Translations under genes and position numbers: made by a program
In this document: positions 1 through 6,480 of the stretch, in pieces
Layout: each line of letters opens with the position of its first letter
Numbering within the stretch: position 1 is the first letter of the stretch
DNA from: Gammaproteobacteria bacterium
Lineage (GTDB): Bacteria; Pseudomonadota; Gammaproteobacteria; Steroidobacterales; Steroidobacteraceae
Direction of reading: 5' to 3'
DNA length: 8,130 nt
Assembly (NCBI GenBank): GCA_010031985.1
Contig: RGYP01000066.1
Location: 1 to 8,130 of the forward strand
Notes under the pieces: generated by a model
Told to the model about the DNA's origin: nothing
The model's database searches: none
Seen by the model: only the letters and a program-made list of their open reading frames with translations

Positions 1-635
1 TCGACGAGCTCGACGCCTCCGTGCGCGCGGCATTCGAGCGTTCGCTGGCGCTTTTCGAGGCGGCCGGTGCTCGAGTCGTCGCGGTGCGGGTTCCGGCGAT
101 CGAGTGGATGGCGGAACTCAGTCGCGCGGTGGTCTATTCCGAAGCCACCGCAATACACGCCTCGCGGCTACGCTCGCATGCCGCGAGTTACACACCGCAG
201 GTGCGTCTGCGGGCGAGTCTCGGCCTCGCCATCCCTAGCACGCTGCATTTCGAGGCGTTACAGGCGCGACTCTCGGTGGTCGAAGAAATCCACCGTGAGG
301 TTTTCGGCATTTGCGATGTGTTGTTGACGCCGACGCTGCCGATCAGAGTGCCGCGTCGAGACGAAACCGACGTCGGTGCGGGTCCTGATCTTTGGCCGAT
401 ACTGAGCAAGCTCGTACGCTGCACCGCACCGTTCAATTATTTGGGGTTTCCGGCGCTCAGTATGCCGGCCGGATTCGACGATCGTGGTCTGCCGATCGGC
501 ATGCAGTTGGTGGCCGCGCCGTTTGCCGAGGCGACGCTGCTGAGCGCCGCGGTGATCCACGAGCTTTCGGCGGATCGGTGTTCCTCCGCACATACGACTC
601 GGGCGGGCGTTGCTACGCTCTTTCCCGTGATCTGA
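1..635 (+). CDS. Amidase-signature (AS) family amidase, C-terminal part
   Basis: The open frame enters from the left edge (first full codon at 3) and stops with TGA at 633-635. About 210 residues are visible. They match the C-terminal half of amidase-signature enzymes (GatA/amidase type), which hydrolyse amide bonds with a Ser-cisSer-Lys triad. That triad lies upstream, outside the window. Recognisable blocks are the helix leading to 'DVLLTPTLP' (around 312-341), the 'TAPFNYLGFPALSMPAG' block (around 423-473) and 'GLPIGMQLVAAPFAEATLL' (around 486-542). Substrate cannot be told; GatA, a carboxamidase or an allophanate-hydrolase-like enzyme are all possible. The last 22 or so residues (Ala/Thr/Ser-rich, ending FPVI) do not resemble the usual aromatic/proline amidase tail, so the 3' end may have been replaced. 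The family assignment is firm; the exact enzyme is not. Confidence 0.85.
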   Translation, partial: DELDASVRAAFERSLALFEAAGARVVAVRVPAIEWMAELSRAVVYSEATAIHASRLRSHAASYTPQVRLRASLGLAIPSTLHFEALQARLSVVEEIHREVFGICDVLLTPTLPIRVPRRDETDVGAGPDLWPILSKLVRCTAPFNYLGFPALSMPAGFDDRGLPIGMQLVAAPFAEATLLSAAVIHELSADRCSSAHTTRAGVATLFPVI

Positions 636-668
636 TCATCTCCCCCTCCGATCGGAGCACACCAAGAT

Positions 669-694
669 AGCCCCGCCTCCGGCGGGGCTTTTTT
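669..694 (+). terminator. Intrinsic terminator after the amidase gene
   Basis: A perfect 9-bp stem (669-677 with 681-689, AGCCCCGCC/GGCGGGGCT) has a 3-nt TCC loop and is followed by a run of six T (689-694). This is a textbook Rho-independent terminator. It lies 33 nt past the amidase stop and ends 18 nt before the glnE ATG, so it should separate the two transcription units. Confidence 0.9.
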
Positions 695-712
695 GTATCC
701 TTCGATCTTGCG

Positions 713-3592
713 ATGTTTGGCGTGACTCCCGAAGATTTTCCGGAAGCATGGCGTGCCGAGGCCGGCCATGCGTTCGCTTGCAGCAGCTTCATCGCCGAGA
801 GTTTTGCGCGCGACTCGCAGTTGATGCCGGATTTGCTGCGCGGCGGTGCGCTCGTCGAGTTGCGAGCGGCGGGCGGGCAGTCGTGCTGGCCAGAAGGGGC
901 CGAACCACCGACCATCGAGACCGCCGAGCCTGAATGGCAGGCTTGGTTGCGCCGTTGGCGGCGACGCGAGATGGTACGTATCGCCTGGCGCGATCTGAAC
1001 GGACGGGCGGGTCTCGAAGAGACGCTCGAAGATCTGTCGGCCTTTGCCGACGATGCCGTGAATACGGCGATGCGTGTGGCTTGGCAGTTGACCACGCAGC
1101 GCTACGGCACGCCGCAATATGCCGATGGAGCGCCGATGCCGATGGTGGTGGTCGGCATGGGCAAGCTCGGTGGCCGCGAGCTCAATTTTTCCTCCGATAT
1201 CGATCTGGTCTTTCTTTTCCCGGGCTACGGCGAGACCGTTCATGCCGCGCCGGTCAGCCACGACGAATTTTTCATTCGGCTGGGGCAGGCGTTGCTGCGG
1301 TTGCTGGCGACGGTGACGGTCGATGGCTTCGTGTTCCGTGTCGACATGCGGTTGCGGCCGTTCGGCGATTCGGGCCCGCTCGCCTGCGGTTTTTCGGCTT
1401 TCGAAGATTATCTGCTGCAACACGGCCGCGACTGGGAGCGCTATGCCTGGGTCAAGGCGCGTCCCATCACGGCGACCGAGACTTATGGCGAACTCTACGA
1501 GTCTGCAGTCAGACCGTTCGTTTACCGGCGCTATCTCGACTTCGGCGTGTTCGAGTCGCTGCGCGAGATGAAGCAACTCATCGAGAAGCAGATCGCTCGC
1601 AAGGATCTCGTCGATCACGTCAAGCTCGGGCCTGGTGGCATACGCGAGATCGAATTCATCGTGCAGGCGATGCAACTGATTCGCGGCGGTCAGGATCGCC
1701 GTTTGCAGGGCCCGCGGCTGTTCGAGATTCTTCCGCAGCTCGCGCGCAGCAAGTTGCTTCGACCCCAGGTGGTGAAAGAGCTCGATGCCGCCTATCGGTA
1801 TCTGCGCACGCTCGAAAACCGTCTGCAGATGCTCGCGGATGCACAGGTGCACACGCTACCCAAAGAGGCCGATGCACAGGCGCGGCTCGCGCGGGCCATG
1901 GGCCATGCAGATTGGCAGCAGGTCTTGAGCGACTATCGTCACCATGCAGCGCAGGTGCAGCGCGCCTTCAATGCGCTCGTGTTTTCGCCGGTCGGGGGCG
2001 AGGACGGGGCGGCCACGGCGAGCGCACGCGGCGCGAGCTTGAGCAACACCGACGTGGCGCAACCCGGCGGCGCTTTCGCCGTGGTGCTCGATGAGGCCAG
2101 TAGCGCGACCGCGCTCGCCCAAATGCTGGCCGAGAGCGGTGTCGCTGCTGCTACCGAGCTCGCCCGACTGTTCGTCGATTTTCGCGATGGCGGGCCGATC
2201 CGCAGACTCGATGCGACGGGTCGGCGTCGACTCGAGTTGTTGCTGCCGCAACTCTTCGCGGCGTTGGAGCCCGAGGACGACATTCTGGTCATGGCGCGAA
2301 GACTGCTGCGCGTACTCGAAGCCATCGGTGGTCGCAGTTCCTATTTTTCGCTCCTCAACGAAAACCCGGCGGCGCGAACGCGTTTCGTCACCGTCTGTCG
2401 CGGTGGCGATTTTTTGGTGCAGCAGCTGGCGGCACACCCCTTGTTGCTCGATGAGTTGCTCGACGAGCGGGCCCTCACCGAACCCCCGGGTCGTGCGGAA
2501 CTCGCCGCCGATCTCGAGGATCGACTCGCGCGCGTCGATCATCAGGACCCCGAGCGGCTCGTCGAGGCACTTGCGCAGTTCAAGCGCGCTGCCGTGTTTC
2601 GCGTGGCCATTGCCGATCTGTCGGGCAGTTTGCCGCTGATGCGGGTGTCGGATCGGCTCACCGACATTGCCGAGCTGATCGTCGAGCAGGCGATGCAGCA
2701 GGCGTGGCAGCAAATGACGCTGCAGTTCGGCGTACCGAGCTGCCGGGAGACCGACGAATCAGCCCCGCGTGCGGTCGAGGTCTGCGCGGTGGGTTACGGC
2801 AAGCTTGGCGGCATCGAACTCGGTTACGGCTCGGATCTCGATCTCGTATTCCTGCACGACTCCGCGGGTGCGGTGCAGGAAACTCTCGGTGAGCGCCCGA
2901 TCGACAACCAGATTTTCTTTGTTCGTCTCGCGCAGCGCATCGTGCATATCTTGACCGTGCACTCGGCGGCGGGTCGCCTCTACGAGGTCGACGTGCGGCT
3001 GCGGCCGAGCGGCAAGGGCGGAATGCTGATCACCCAGATCGACAGCTTCGTCGAGTATCAACGCAGCTCGGCTTGGACCTGGGAGCATCAGGCTTTGTTG
3101 CACGCACGTGCGGTGGCCGGAGCGCCCGCGTTGCGGGCGAGGTTCGAAAGCGCGCGCATCCGTATCCTCGGGCAGTTCGTGCGTCGCGACACGCTTCGCG
3201 ACGAGGTGAGCGCGATGCGCGAGCGCATGCGCCGCGAACTGTCCAAATCGCGCGAGGGACAGTTCGATCTCAAACAAGATCGCGGCGGTATCGCCGACAT
3301 CGAGTTTTTGGCGCAGTACTGGGCGCTGCGTGAGGGCGGGCGGCATCCTGCGGTGGTGATGTTCCCCGACACCATCCGTCAGCTCGAGACATTGGCCTCC
3401 GGGGACCTCGTGCCGCAGGCCATGGTCGATGTACTGACGGAAGCTTATCGGGCGTATCGCCGTCGCAATCACCATCGCTCCCTGCGCGAACAAAGCGGTC
3501 TGATTGCGAGCAGCGAATTTGCGGCGGAGCGTGCTGCCGTGGCGCGGATATGGGATCAGACGTTCGCGGGCGCTTCGGCGTCATCGGTATAA
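713..3592 (+). CDS. glnE: Bifunctional glutamine synthetase adenylyltransferase / adenylyl-removing enzyme
   Basis: The product is 959 residues, close to E. coli GlnE (946). It adds AMP to, and removes it from, a tyrosine of glutamine synthetase, under PII/glutamine control, in the cytoplasm. Two nucleotidyltransferase domains are visible. The N-terminal deadenylylase has GMGKLGGRELNFSSDIDL with Asp162 and Asp164, and a third acidic residue, Asp211, in RVDMRLRPFG. The C-terminal adenylylase has GYGKLGGIELGYGSDLDL with Asp708 and Asp710, and Asp760 in EVDVRLRPSG. Both domains keep all three catalytic acids. A low-complexity Gly/Ala/Ser linker (about 425-460) separates the N-terminal module from the central and C-terminal modules. 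Met713 is the only ATG/GTG/TTG start after the in-frame stop at 668-670 that keeps the N-terminal helices. No Shine-Dalgarno sequence is evident. The N-terminus is about 17 residues shorter than in E. coli, but the first conserved helix is present. Confidence 0.97.
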   Translation: MFGVTPEDFPEAWRAEAGHAFACSSFIAESFARDSQLMPDLLRGGALVELRAAGGQSCWPEGAEPPTIETAEPEWQAWLRRWRRREMVRIAWRDLNGRAGLEETLEDLSAFADDAVNTAMRVAWQLTTQRYGTPQYADGAPMPMVVVGMGKLGGRELNFSSDIDLVFLFPGYGETVHAAPVSHDEFFIRLGQALLRLLATVTVDGFVFRVDMRLRPFGDSGPLACGFSAFEDYLLQHGRDWERYAWVKARPITATETYGELYESAVRPFVYRRYLDFGVFESLREMKQLIEKQIARKDLVDHVKLGPGGIREIEFIVQAMQLIRGGQDRRLQGPRLFEILPQLARSKLLRPQVVKELDAAYRYLRTLENRLQMLADAQVHTLPKEADAQARLARAMGHADWQQVLSDYRHHAAQVQRAFNALVFSPVGGEDGAATASARGASLSNTDVAQPGGAFAVVLDEASSATALAQMLAESGVAAATELARLFVDFRDGGPIRRLDATGRRRLELLLPQLFAALEPEDDILVMARRLLRVLEAIGGRSSYFSLLNENPAARTRFVTVCRGGDFLVQQLAAHPLLLDELLDERALTEPPGRAELAADLEDRLARVDHQDPERLVEALAQFKRAAVFRVAIADLSGSLPLMRVSDRLTDIAELIVEQAMQQAWQQMTLQFGVPSCRETDESAPRAVEVCAVGYGKLGGIELGYGSDLDLVFLHDSAGAVQETLGERPIDNQIFFVRLAQRIVHILTVHSAAGRLYEVDVRLRPSGKGGMLITQIDSFVEYQRSSAWTWEHQALLHARAVAGAPALRARFESARIRILGQFVRRDTLRDEVSAMRERMRRELSKSREGQFDLKQDRGGIADIEFLAQYWALREGGRHPAVVMFPDTIRQLETLASGDLVPQAMVDVLTEAYRAYRRRNHHRSLREQSGLIASSEFAAERAAVARIWDQTFAGASASSV

Positions 3593-3593
3593 T
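3588..3593 (+). promoter_or_regulatory. Candidate sigma-70 -10 box (TATAAT) for the zf-CHCC gene
   Basis: A perfect TATAAT overlaps the TAA stop codon of glnE (3590-3592) and lies 23 nt before the zf-CHCC ATG. The transcript would then have a leader of only about 15-20 nt. The best -35-like hexamer is TTCGCG at 3563-3568 with a long 19-nt spacer, which is a poor match. An exact consensus -10 in otherwise GC-rich DNA is the main argument. Confidence 0.5.
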
Positions 3594-3605
3594 CGCGCCG
3601 TAACC

Positions 3606-3610
3606 GAGAG
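3606..3610 (+). promoter_or_regulatory. Ribosome binding site of the zf-CHCC gene
   Basis: GAGAG lies six nt upstream of ATG 3617 and supports that start. It is a moderate match to the anti-Shine-Dalgarno complement. Confidence 0.5.
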
Positions 3611-3616
3611 ATCGAC

Positions 3617-3808
3617 ATGTCCAGCAAACCGCTCATCCAACCGAACGCACAAAATCAGTATCAGGTGACGGTCGAAGACCTGCCGCTCGCCTGTCCGATG
3701 CCGGAGATGCAATTGTGGAACTCCCATCCGCGCGTCTATCTGCCCATCGAAAAAACCGGCTGGGCCAAATGTCCTTACTGCGGCGCCGAGTACACGCTGC
3801 AGCGCTGA
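3617..3808 (+). CDS. Zinc-finger domain protein, zf-CHCC family (NDUFS6-like)
   Basis: This 63-residue protein has the ligand set of the zf-CHCC family: Cys26, His37, then a CPYC knuckle with Cys52 and Cys55 (LACPMPEMQLWNSHPRVYLP, then WAKCPYCGAEYTL). The family is related to the zinc-binding domain of mitochondrial complex I subunit NDUFS6. Its bacterial role is not established; a zinc or Fe-S chaperone-like role is often suggested. The length is typical, so the gene is complete. GAGAG at 3606-3610, six nt before ATG 3617, is a reasonable ribosome binding site. The gene starts 24 nt after the glnE stop. In many gammaproteobacteria I recall this small gene lying in a glnE-ilvE-LPS neighbourhood, which agrees with its position here although ilvE is absent. 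Confidence 0.9.
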   Translation: MSSKPLIQPNAQNQYQVTVEDLPLACPMPEMQLWNSHPRVYLPIEKTGWAKCPYCGAEYTLQR

Positions 3809-4590
3809 GTCGGGTTGCGGCGCTGGTGGTCGGCAGCTGGCTGACCGTCGGCGCGCCGTCGTCGGTTGCCGGCGAGGCCGCTATGGCTGCCGAGCCTGCC
3901 GGGTCTGCCCGCTCTGTCGTGGCTGACGCCAAGGCAGCCTCGACGAGCGTCGTCCGTCGCGCGACGCTGATCGTCCACGACCTCGATGCGTCACGACGTT
4001 TTTATCGCGATGTTCTCGGTTTCGAGGTTTGGCTGGAGAACAACGGCAAGGTCACTGCCGATAGCCTGCCTTCCGAGGCGCCCCTCGGTGCGCCGAGCCG
4101 TTTTCTGATCATGAAAGGCAAACATCCGTGGATCGGCATGATCGGGCTGCTCGAGTACGGTGGTCCGCGCTCTTTGCCAAAAACTCCGCCGCGACTGTAT
4201 CCCGGTGATGCCGTCCTCATGATCGAGACGGACGACGTCCAAGCGGTGTATCGACGCATGCAGGCCGCCGGTACGCCGATCCTGAAGCCGCCCAAAACAC
4301 AGGAGGTGACGGGCGCAGGGGGTGTTCGCTGGGATGCGACCTTTCTGTTCGCCTGGGACCCGGATGGTCATCTGCTAGAGATCAATCAGCGCGGACCGAT
4401 CCGCAAACCCACGGCAGCGGTCGCCTCGGGCGCTGATGGTGTCGCGAGCGCTGCACGAACTCATCGCCGCTCAAAAAGAACCCGTCGATCTCGTGGGTTA
4501 TCACACGGGGGCCCTGCTCGCAGCGGAGATCGCTGCGCGCCACCCCGAGTCCGTACGCCGCCTGGTGCTGATCTCCATGCCTTTCTTTGA
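3769..4590 (+). CDS. Exported VOC (glyoxalase/bleomycin-resistance fold) protein with an out-of-frame 3' extension
   Basis: From ATG 3769 the product is 273 residues. Residues 1-40 look like a signal peptide: basic start (Arg5-Arg7), hydrophobic core (about 16-30), and possible cleavage after Ala34 (SVA) or Ala40 (AMA). A VOC domain follows from about 62 to 206. It opens with RRATLIVHDLDASRRFYRDV and LGFEV and closes with DPDGHLLEINQ, whose Glu204 is the usual C-terminal metal ligand. The first metal-ligand position appears to be Arg rather than His, so a metal-dependent glyoxalase activity is doubtful. Function is unknown. The start overlaps the zinc-finger gene by 40 bp. A GTG at 3715 is an alternative start but would put 18 residues before the signal peptide. 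After about residue 210 the protein turns Arg/Gly/Pro-rich because it reads hydrolase codons (4436-4590) in the wrong frame, so the native C-terminus is lost. Confidence 0.75.
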   Translation: MSLLRRRVHAAALSRVAALVVGSWLTVGAPSSVAGEAAMAAEPAGSARSVVADAKAASTSVVRRATLIVHDLDASRRFYRDVLGFEVWLENNGKVTADSLPSEAPLGAPSRFLIMKGKHPWIGMIGLLEYGGPRSLPKTPPRLYPGDAVLMIETDDVQAVYRRMQAAGTPILKPPKTQEVTGAGGVRWDATFLFAWDPDGHLLEINQRGPIRKPTAAVASGADGVASAARTHRRSKRTRRSRGLSHGGPARSGDRCAPPRVRTPPGADLHAFL

Positions 4591-5026
4591 TGCGCAGCGT
4601 CGTGCCGGTCTGCGTACGAATACCGCCCTCGCCGAAGACGGTTCGGCGCTGCTGACGGAGTGGAAAAGCACGATGAGCGTGCGACCGGCAGGCCAGTCGC
4701 TCGAACAGGCTGCGCGATTGGTGGCCGAGAAACAGCGCGCTGGCACGCGCGCCTCGTACGCGATGGCAGCGCTGGCCGCTTACGATGCCGCACCCATGCT
4801 GCGCTCGATCCGGGTGCCGACGGCGCTCATTGCGCCGCGAGACGGGCTCGTCACTCAAACCGCAGCTGCCGCAGCGCTCATCCCGGGTTCGACGCTCCTC
4901 GAGATGCCGCAGTGGAGCTATGGATTCTTTGATGCAGACCCCGCAGGAGCGACTCGCGCGATCCTCGAGGCGCTCGATGCGCCGGCGGCGAATCAGCCGG
5001 GGACGGCGAATCAGCCCGGCTTGTAG
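4436..5026 (+). CDS. Alpha/beta-fold hydrolase, N-terminally truncated (probable pseudogene)
   Basis: The frame encodes 196 residues; complete relatives have about 270-290. The segment begins in the helix before the nucleophile elbow (ALHELI), then VDLVGYHTGALLAAEIA and RRLVLISMP, a variable cap (about 55-115), and the strand VPTALIAPRD with Asp136 at the acid position. The N-terminal strands and oxyanion HG motif are missing. At the nucleophile elbow (G-x-S-x-G) the serine is replaced by His23. The region that should hold the catalytic His reads WSYGFFD, with Tyr162 in its place. I recall related alpha/beta hydrolases with GYHTG, so these changes may be a subfamily trait, not decay. ATG 4436 has no clear ribosome binding site and lies in the VOC frame-shifted tail. 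The C-terminus is complete and ends in a short repeated ANQPG. Confidence 0.7.
   Translation: MVSRALHELIAAQKEPVDLVGYHTGALLAAEIAARHPESVRRLVLISMPFFDAQRRAGLRTNTALAEDGSALLTEWKSTMSVRPAGQSLEQAARLVAEKQRAGTRASYAMAALAAYDAAPMLRSIRVPTALIAPRDGLVTQTAAAAALIPGSTLLEMPQWSYGFFDADPAGATRAILEALDAPAANQPGTANQPGL
4986..5021. repeat. 18-bp imperfect tandem duplication
   Basis: Two adjacent 18-bp units (4986-5003 and 5004-5021) match at 15 of 18 positions, sharing CGGCGAATCAGCC. They encode the repeated ANQPG near the hydrolase C-terminus, and the second unit covers the DUF6165 stop codon on the other strand. Confidence 0.75.
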
Positions 5027-5409
5027 GGCTTGTAGGATTTTTCTTCGACGATGCGCGAGCCGAGCGCGACATTGATGCGCTTTTTGACGGCAGCGCGTTC
5101 GTCGTTGGTGACGTAAACCGCGCGCGCGAGCTCGATGAATTCGGCATCGAAGGCGCTGGCGAGTTCCTTGTCGCGAATCTTGTCTTCGATGTCCCACAAG
5201 GCTTCGTTCACGCGCTGCAGCGCCGCTTCGTCAGCGGCGACTTCGGGGATCGCCGCACCGCTCTCGCGCCACGTCTTTTCGAGCAAGTCGAGCTCGAGTC
5301 GGACGTTGCCGACCTTGACCGGGTCGGTCATGCGTGCCGACTTGATGCGCAGGATGGTGATTTTGTCGAGCAGTTCGCCCGGCGAAATGGGTACGAGGAT
5401 GTCTTTCAT
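5011..5409 (-). CDS. DUF6165 family protein
   Basis: The gene encodes a 132-residue protein starting MKDILVPISPGELLDKITIL. The N-terminal PGELLDKITIL motif followed by long charged helices (about 34-80 and 84-115) is what I recognise as DUF6165, a short, soluble, helical family often encoded beside LPS or polysaccharide genes. Its biochemical role is unknown. Length is normal. Its ATG (5409-5407) overlaps the TGA of the upstream GT9 gene as ATGA, so translation is probably coupled and the two share one transcript. No separate Shine-Dalgarno sequence is obvious. The C-terminus carries a YKPYKPG repeat from a 9-bp duplication. Its 3' end overlaps the convergent hydrolase frame by 16 bp, and no terminator hairpin is visible between them. 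Confidence 0.85.
   Translation of the reverse strand: MKDILVPISPGELLDKITILRIKSARMTDPVKVGNVRLELDLLEKTWRESGAAIPEVAADEAALQRVNEALWDIEDKIRDKELASAFDAEFIELARAVYVTNDERAAVKKRINVALGSRIVEEKSYKPYKPG
5018..5035. repeat. 9-bp perfect tandem repeat at the DUF6165 C-terminus
   Basis: GGCTTGTAG occurs twice back to back (5018-5026, 5027-5035). On the minus strand it encodes the repeated Tyr-Lys-Pro of the DUF6165 C-terminus. On the plus strand the first copy carries the hydrolase TAG stop. Confidence 0.75.
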
Positions 5410-6458
5410 GGGCGCGATGCTAGCAGGACGTCGAGTTTGTCGCAGACCTCGGCAGCGCTGATCAAGGCCATCACGCCAGGCTGCTCGATTTTGGTGGCCC
5501 AGGGCAGTTCGTCGGGCGTGCGACCACGAAATTCGCGAGCGGCGCGCGGGAAGGCGTCGATGCACCACTCGCGCGAGAGATAGGGGCCGCTGCGCGCAGG
5601 ATTGGTTGCGGCGTACAGGCCGATGACCGGTGTGCGCACCATGGTGGCCATGTGTGCCGGGCCCGAGTCGGGCGCGAGCAGAACGCGGGCACGTGCGAGC
5701 AGGGCGAGCATCTGCGGCAGCGTGTCCTTGCCGACCTGATCGATCACGGACGGGCATCGTTCGCGGATCGCCGCTGCCACGTCGCGTTCCAGAGCACTCG
5801 GACCGCCCGCAAGAATGACCTGCATGCCGTGTGCTTCGATGGCATGACGTGCGACGGCCGCATAGCGCTCGGGGAGCCAGTTGCGCTGCACGTGACTCGA
5901 ACAGGGGCTGATCACCATCGTCGGCGGCGCGCCGTCGGCAATCCAGTGCCGTGCATAGCCGAGGGCATCTTCGGGCAGCGGCAGGTTCCACTCGAGGGTC
6001 TGCTCGTGCACGCCGCAGGCGGTGGCAAAGCCCATGAAACTGTCGAGTACATGCTCGCGGGCCCGTGGTGCGATGCGCGCATTGGTGAGCAACCATTGCA
6101 GTTCGCGCGCCCGCGCCCGATCGAAGCCGAGTTTGATGCGTGCGGGTACCAGCGCGGCGACCATGCTCGCGCGCAGCGACAATTGCAGGTGTAACAGCAG
6201 ATCGAAGTGGCGCCCACGCAGGGTTTGACGCAGGCTACGCAGGCCTGCGACGCCGGCGCGCTTGTCGACGGTGATAAACTCCACCCCCGGCAGCAGGCTC
6301 ATCAGTTTCGCTTCGATGCGACCGATGACCCAGGTAAAACGCGTTTCCGGCCAGGCACGCTGCAGGCAGCGCAGCAGGGGAACGACGTGACAGGTGTCGC
6401 CGATCGCCGACAGCCGCAGCAGGCAGACGGATTCGGGCGGCGTGGCGAGCGGCAGCAT
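5406..6458 (-). CDS. Glycosyltransferase family 9 (ADP-heptose:LPS heptosyltransferase-like)
   Basis: The product is 350 residues from ATG 6458. GT9 enzymes move heptose from ADP-heptose to the Kdo/heptose inner core on the cytoplasmic face of the inner membrane. The N-terminal RLSAIGDTCH motif holds Asp21, the position of the catalytic base in WaaC-type enzymes. The C-terminal donor-binding half has PDSGPAHMA (Asp264, His269), then GLYAATNPARSGPY (280-293). FITVDKRAG (61-69) and ISPCSSHVQRNW (183-194) are typical of a gammaproteobacterial GT9 subgroup. Acceptor specificity (WaaC, WaaF, WaaQ-like or other) cannot be decided. The frame stays open to an ATG at 6569, but those 37 extra residues look non-homologous and would overlap kdkA by 89 bp, so 6458 is preferred despite no clear ribosome binding site. 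The next gene is DUF6165, coupled by ATGA. Confidence 0.92.
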   Translation of the reverse strand: MLPLATPPESVCLLRLSAIGDTCHVVPLLRCLQRAWPETRFTWVIGRIEAKLMSLLPGVEFITVDKRAGVAGLRSLRQTLRGRHFDLLLHLQLSLRASMVAALVPARIKLGFDRARARELQWLLTNARIAPRAREHVLDSFMGFATACGVHEQTLEWNLPLPEDALGYARHWIADGAPPTMVISPCSSHVQRNWLPERYAAVARHAIEAHGMQVILAGGPSALERDVAAAIRERCPSVIDQVGKDTLPQMLALLARARVLLAPDSGPAHMATMVRTPVIGLYAATNPARSGPYLSREWCIDAFPRAAREFRGRTPDELPWATKIEQPGVMALISAAEVCDKLDVLLASRP

Positions 6459-6470
6459 GAGTGGGGCGGT

Positions 6471-6475
6471 GAGGG
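6471..6475 (+). promoter_or_regulatory. Ribosome binding site of kdkA
   Basis: GAGGG lies five nt before ATG 6481 and decides this start over the earlier in-frame ATGs (from 6394) and the later ATG at 6541. Confidence 0.6.
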
Positions 6476-6480
6476 CGACG

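Noticed and set aside
610..638. Possible promoter TTGCTA / TGATCA upstream of glnE
   Set aside because: The -10 match is poor, and the terminator would lie between it and glnE.
646..657. 12-bp perfect palindrome CTCCGATCGGAG before the terminator
   Set aside because: It could be an operator, but a single short GC-rich palindrome with no partner site or adjacent promoter is not enough to call one.
437..1852. 471-codon open frame on the minus strand
   Set aside because: It is a shadow of glnE. Its translation is Arg/His/Gln-rich with no recognisable motif, while the plus strand encodes intact GlnE domains.
1856..3493. Long minus-strand open frames (1856-2713 and 2759-3493) inside glnE
   Set aside because: They are GC-rich antisense shadows; the translations show no family motifs.
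4382..5197. 271-codon minus-strand open frame across the hydrolase and DUF6165
   Set aside because: Its low-complexity Arg-rich translation overlaps recognised coding sequence on both strands.
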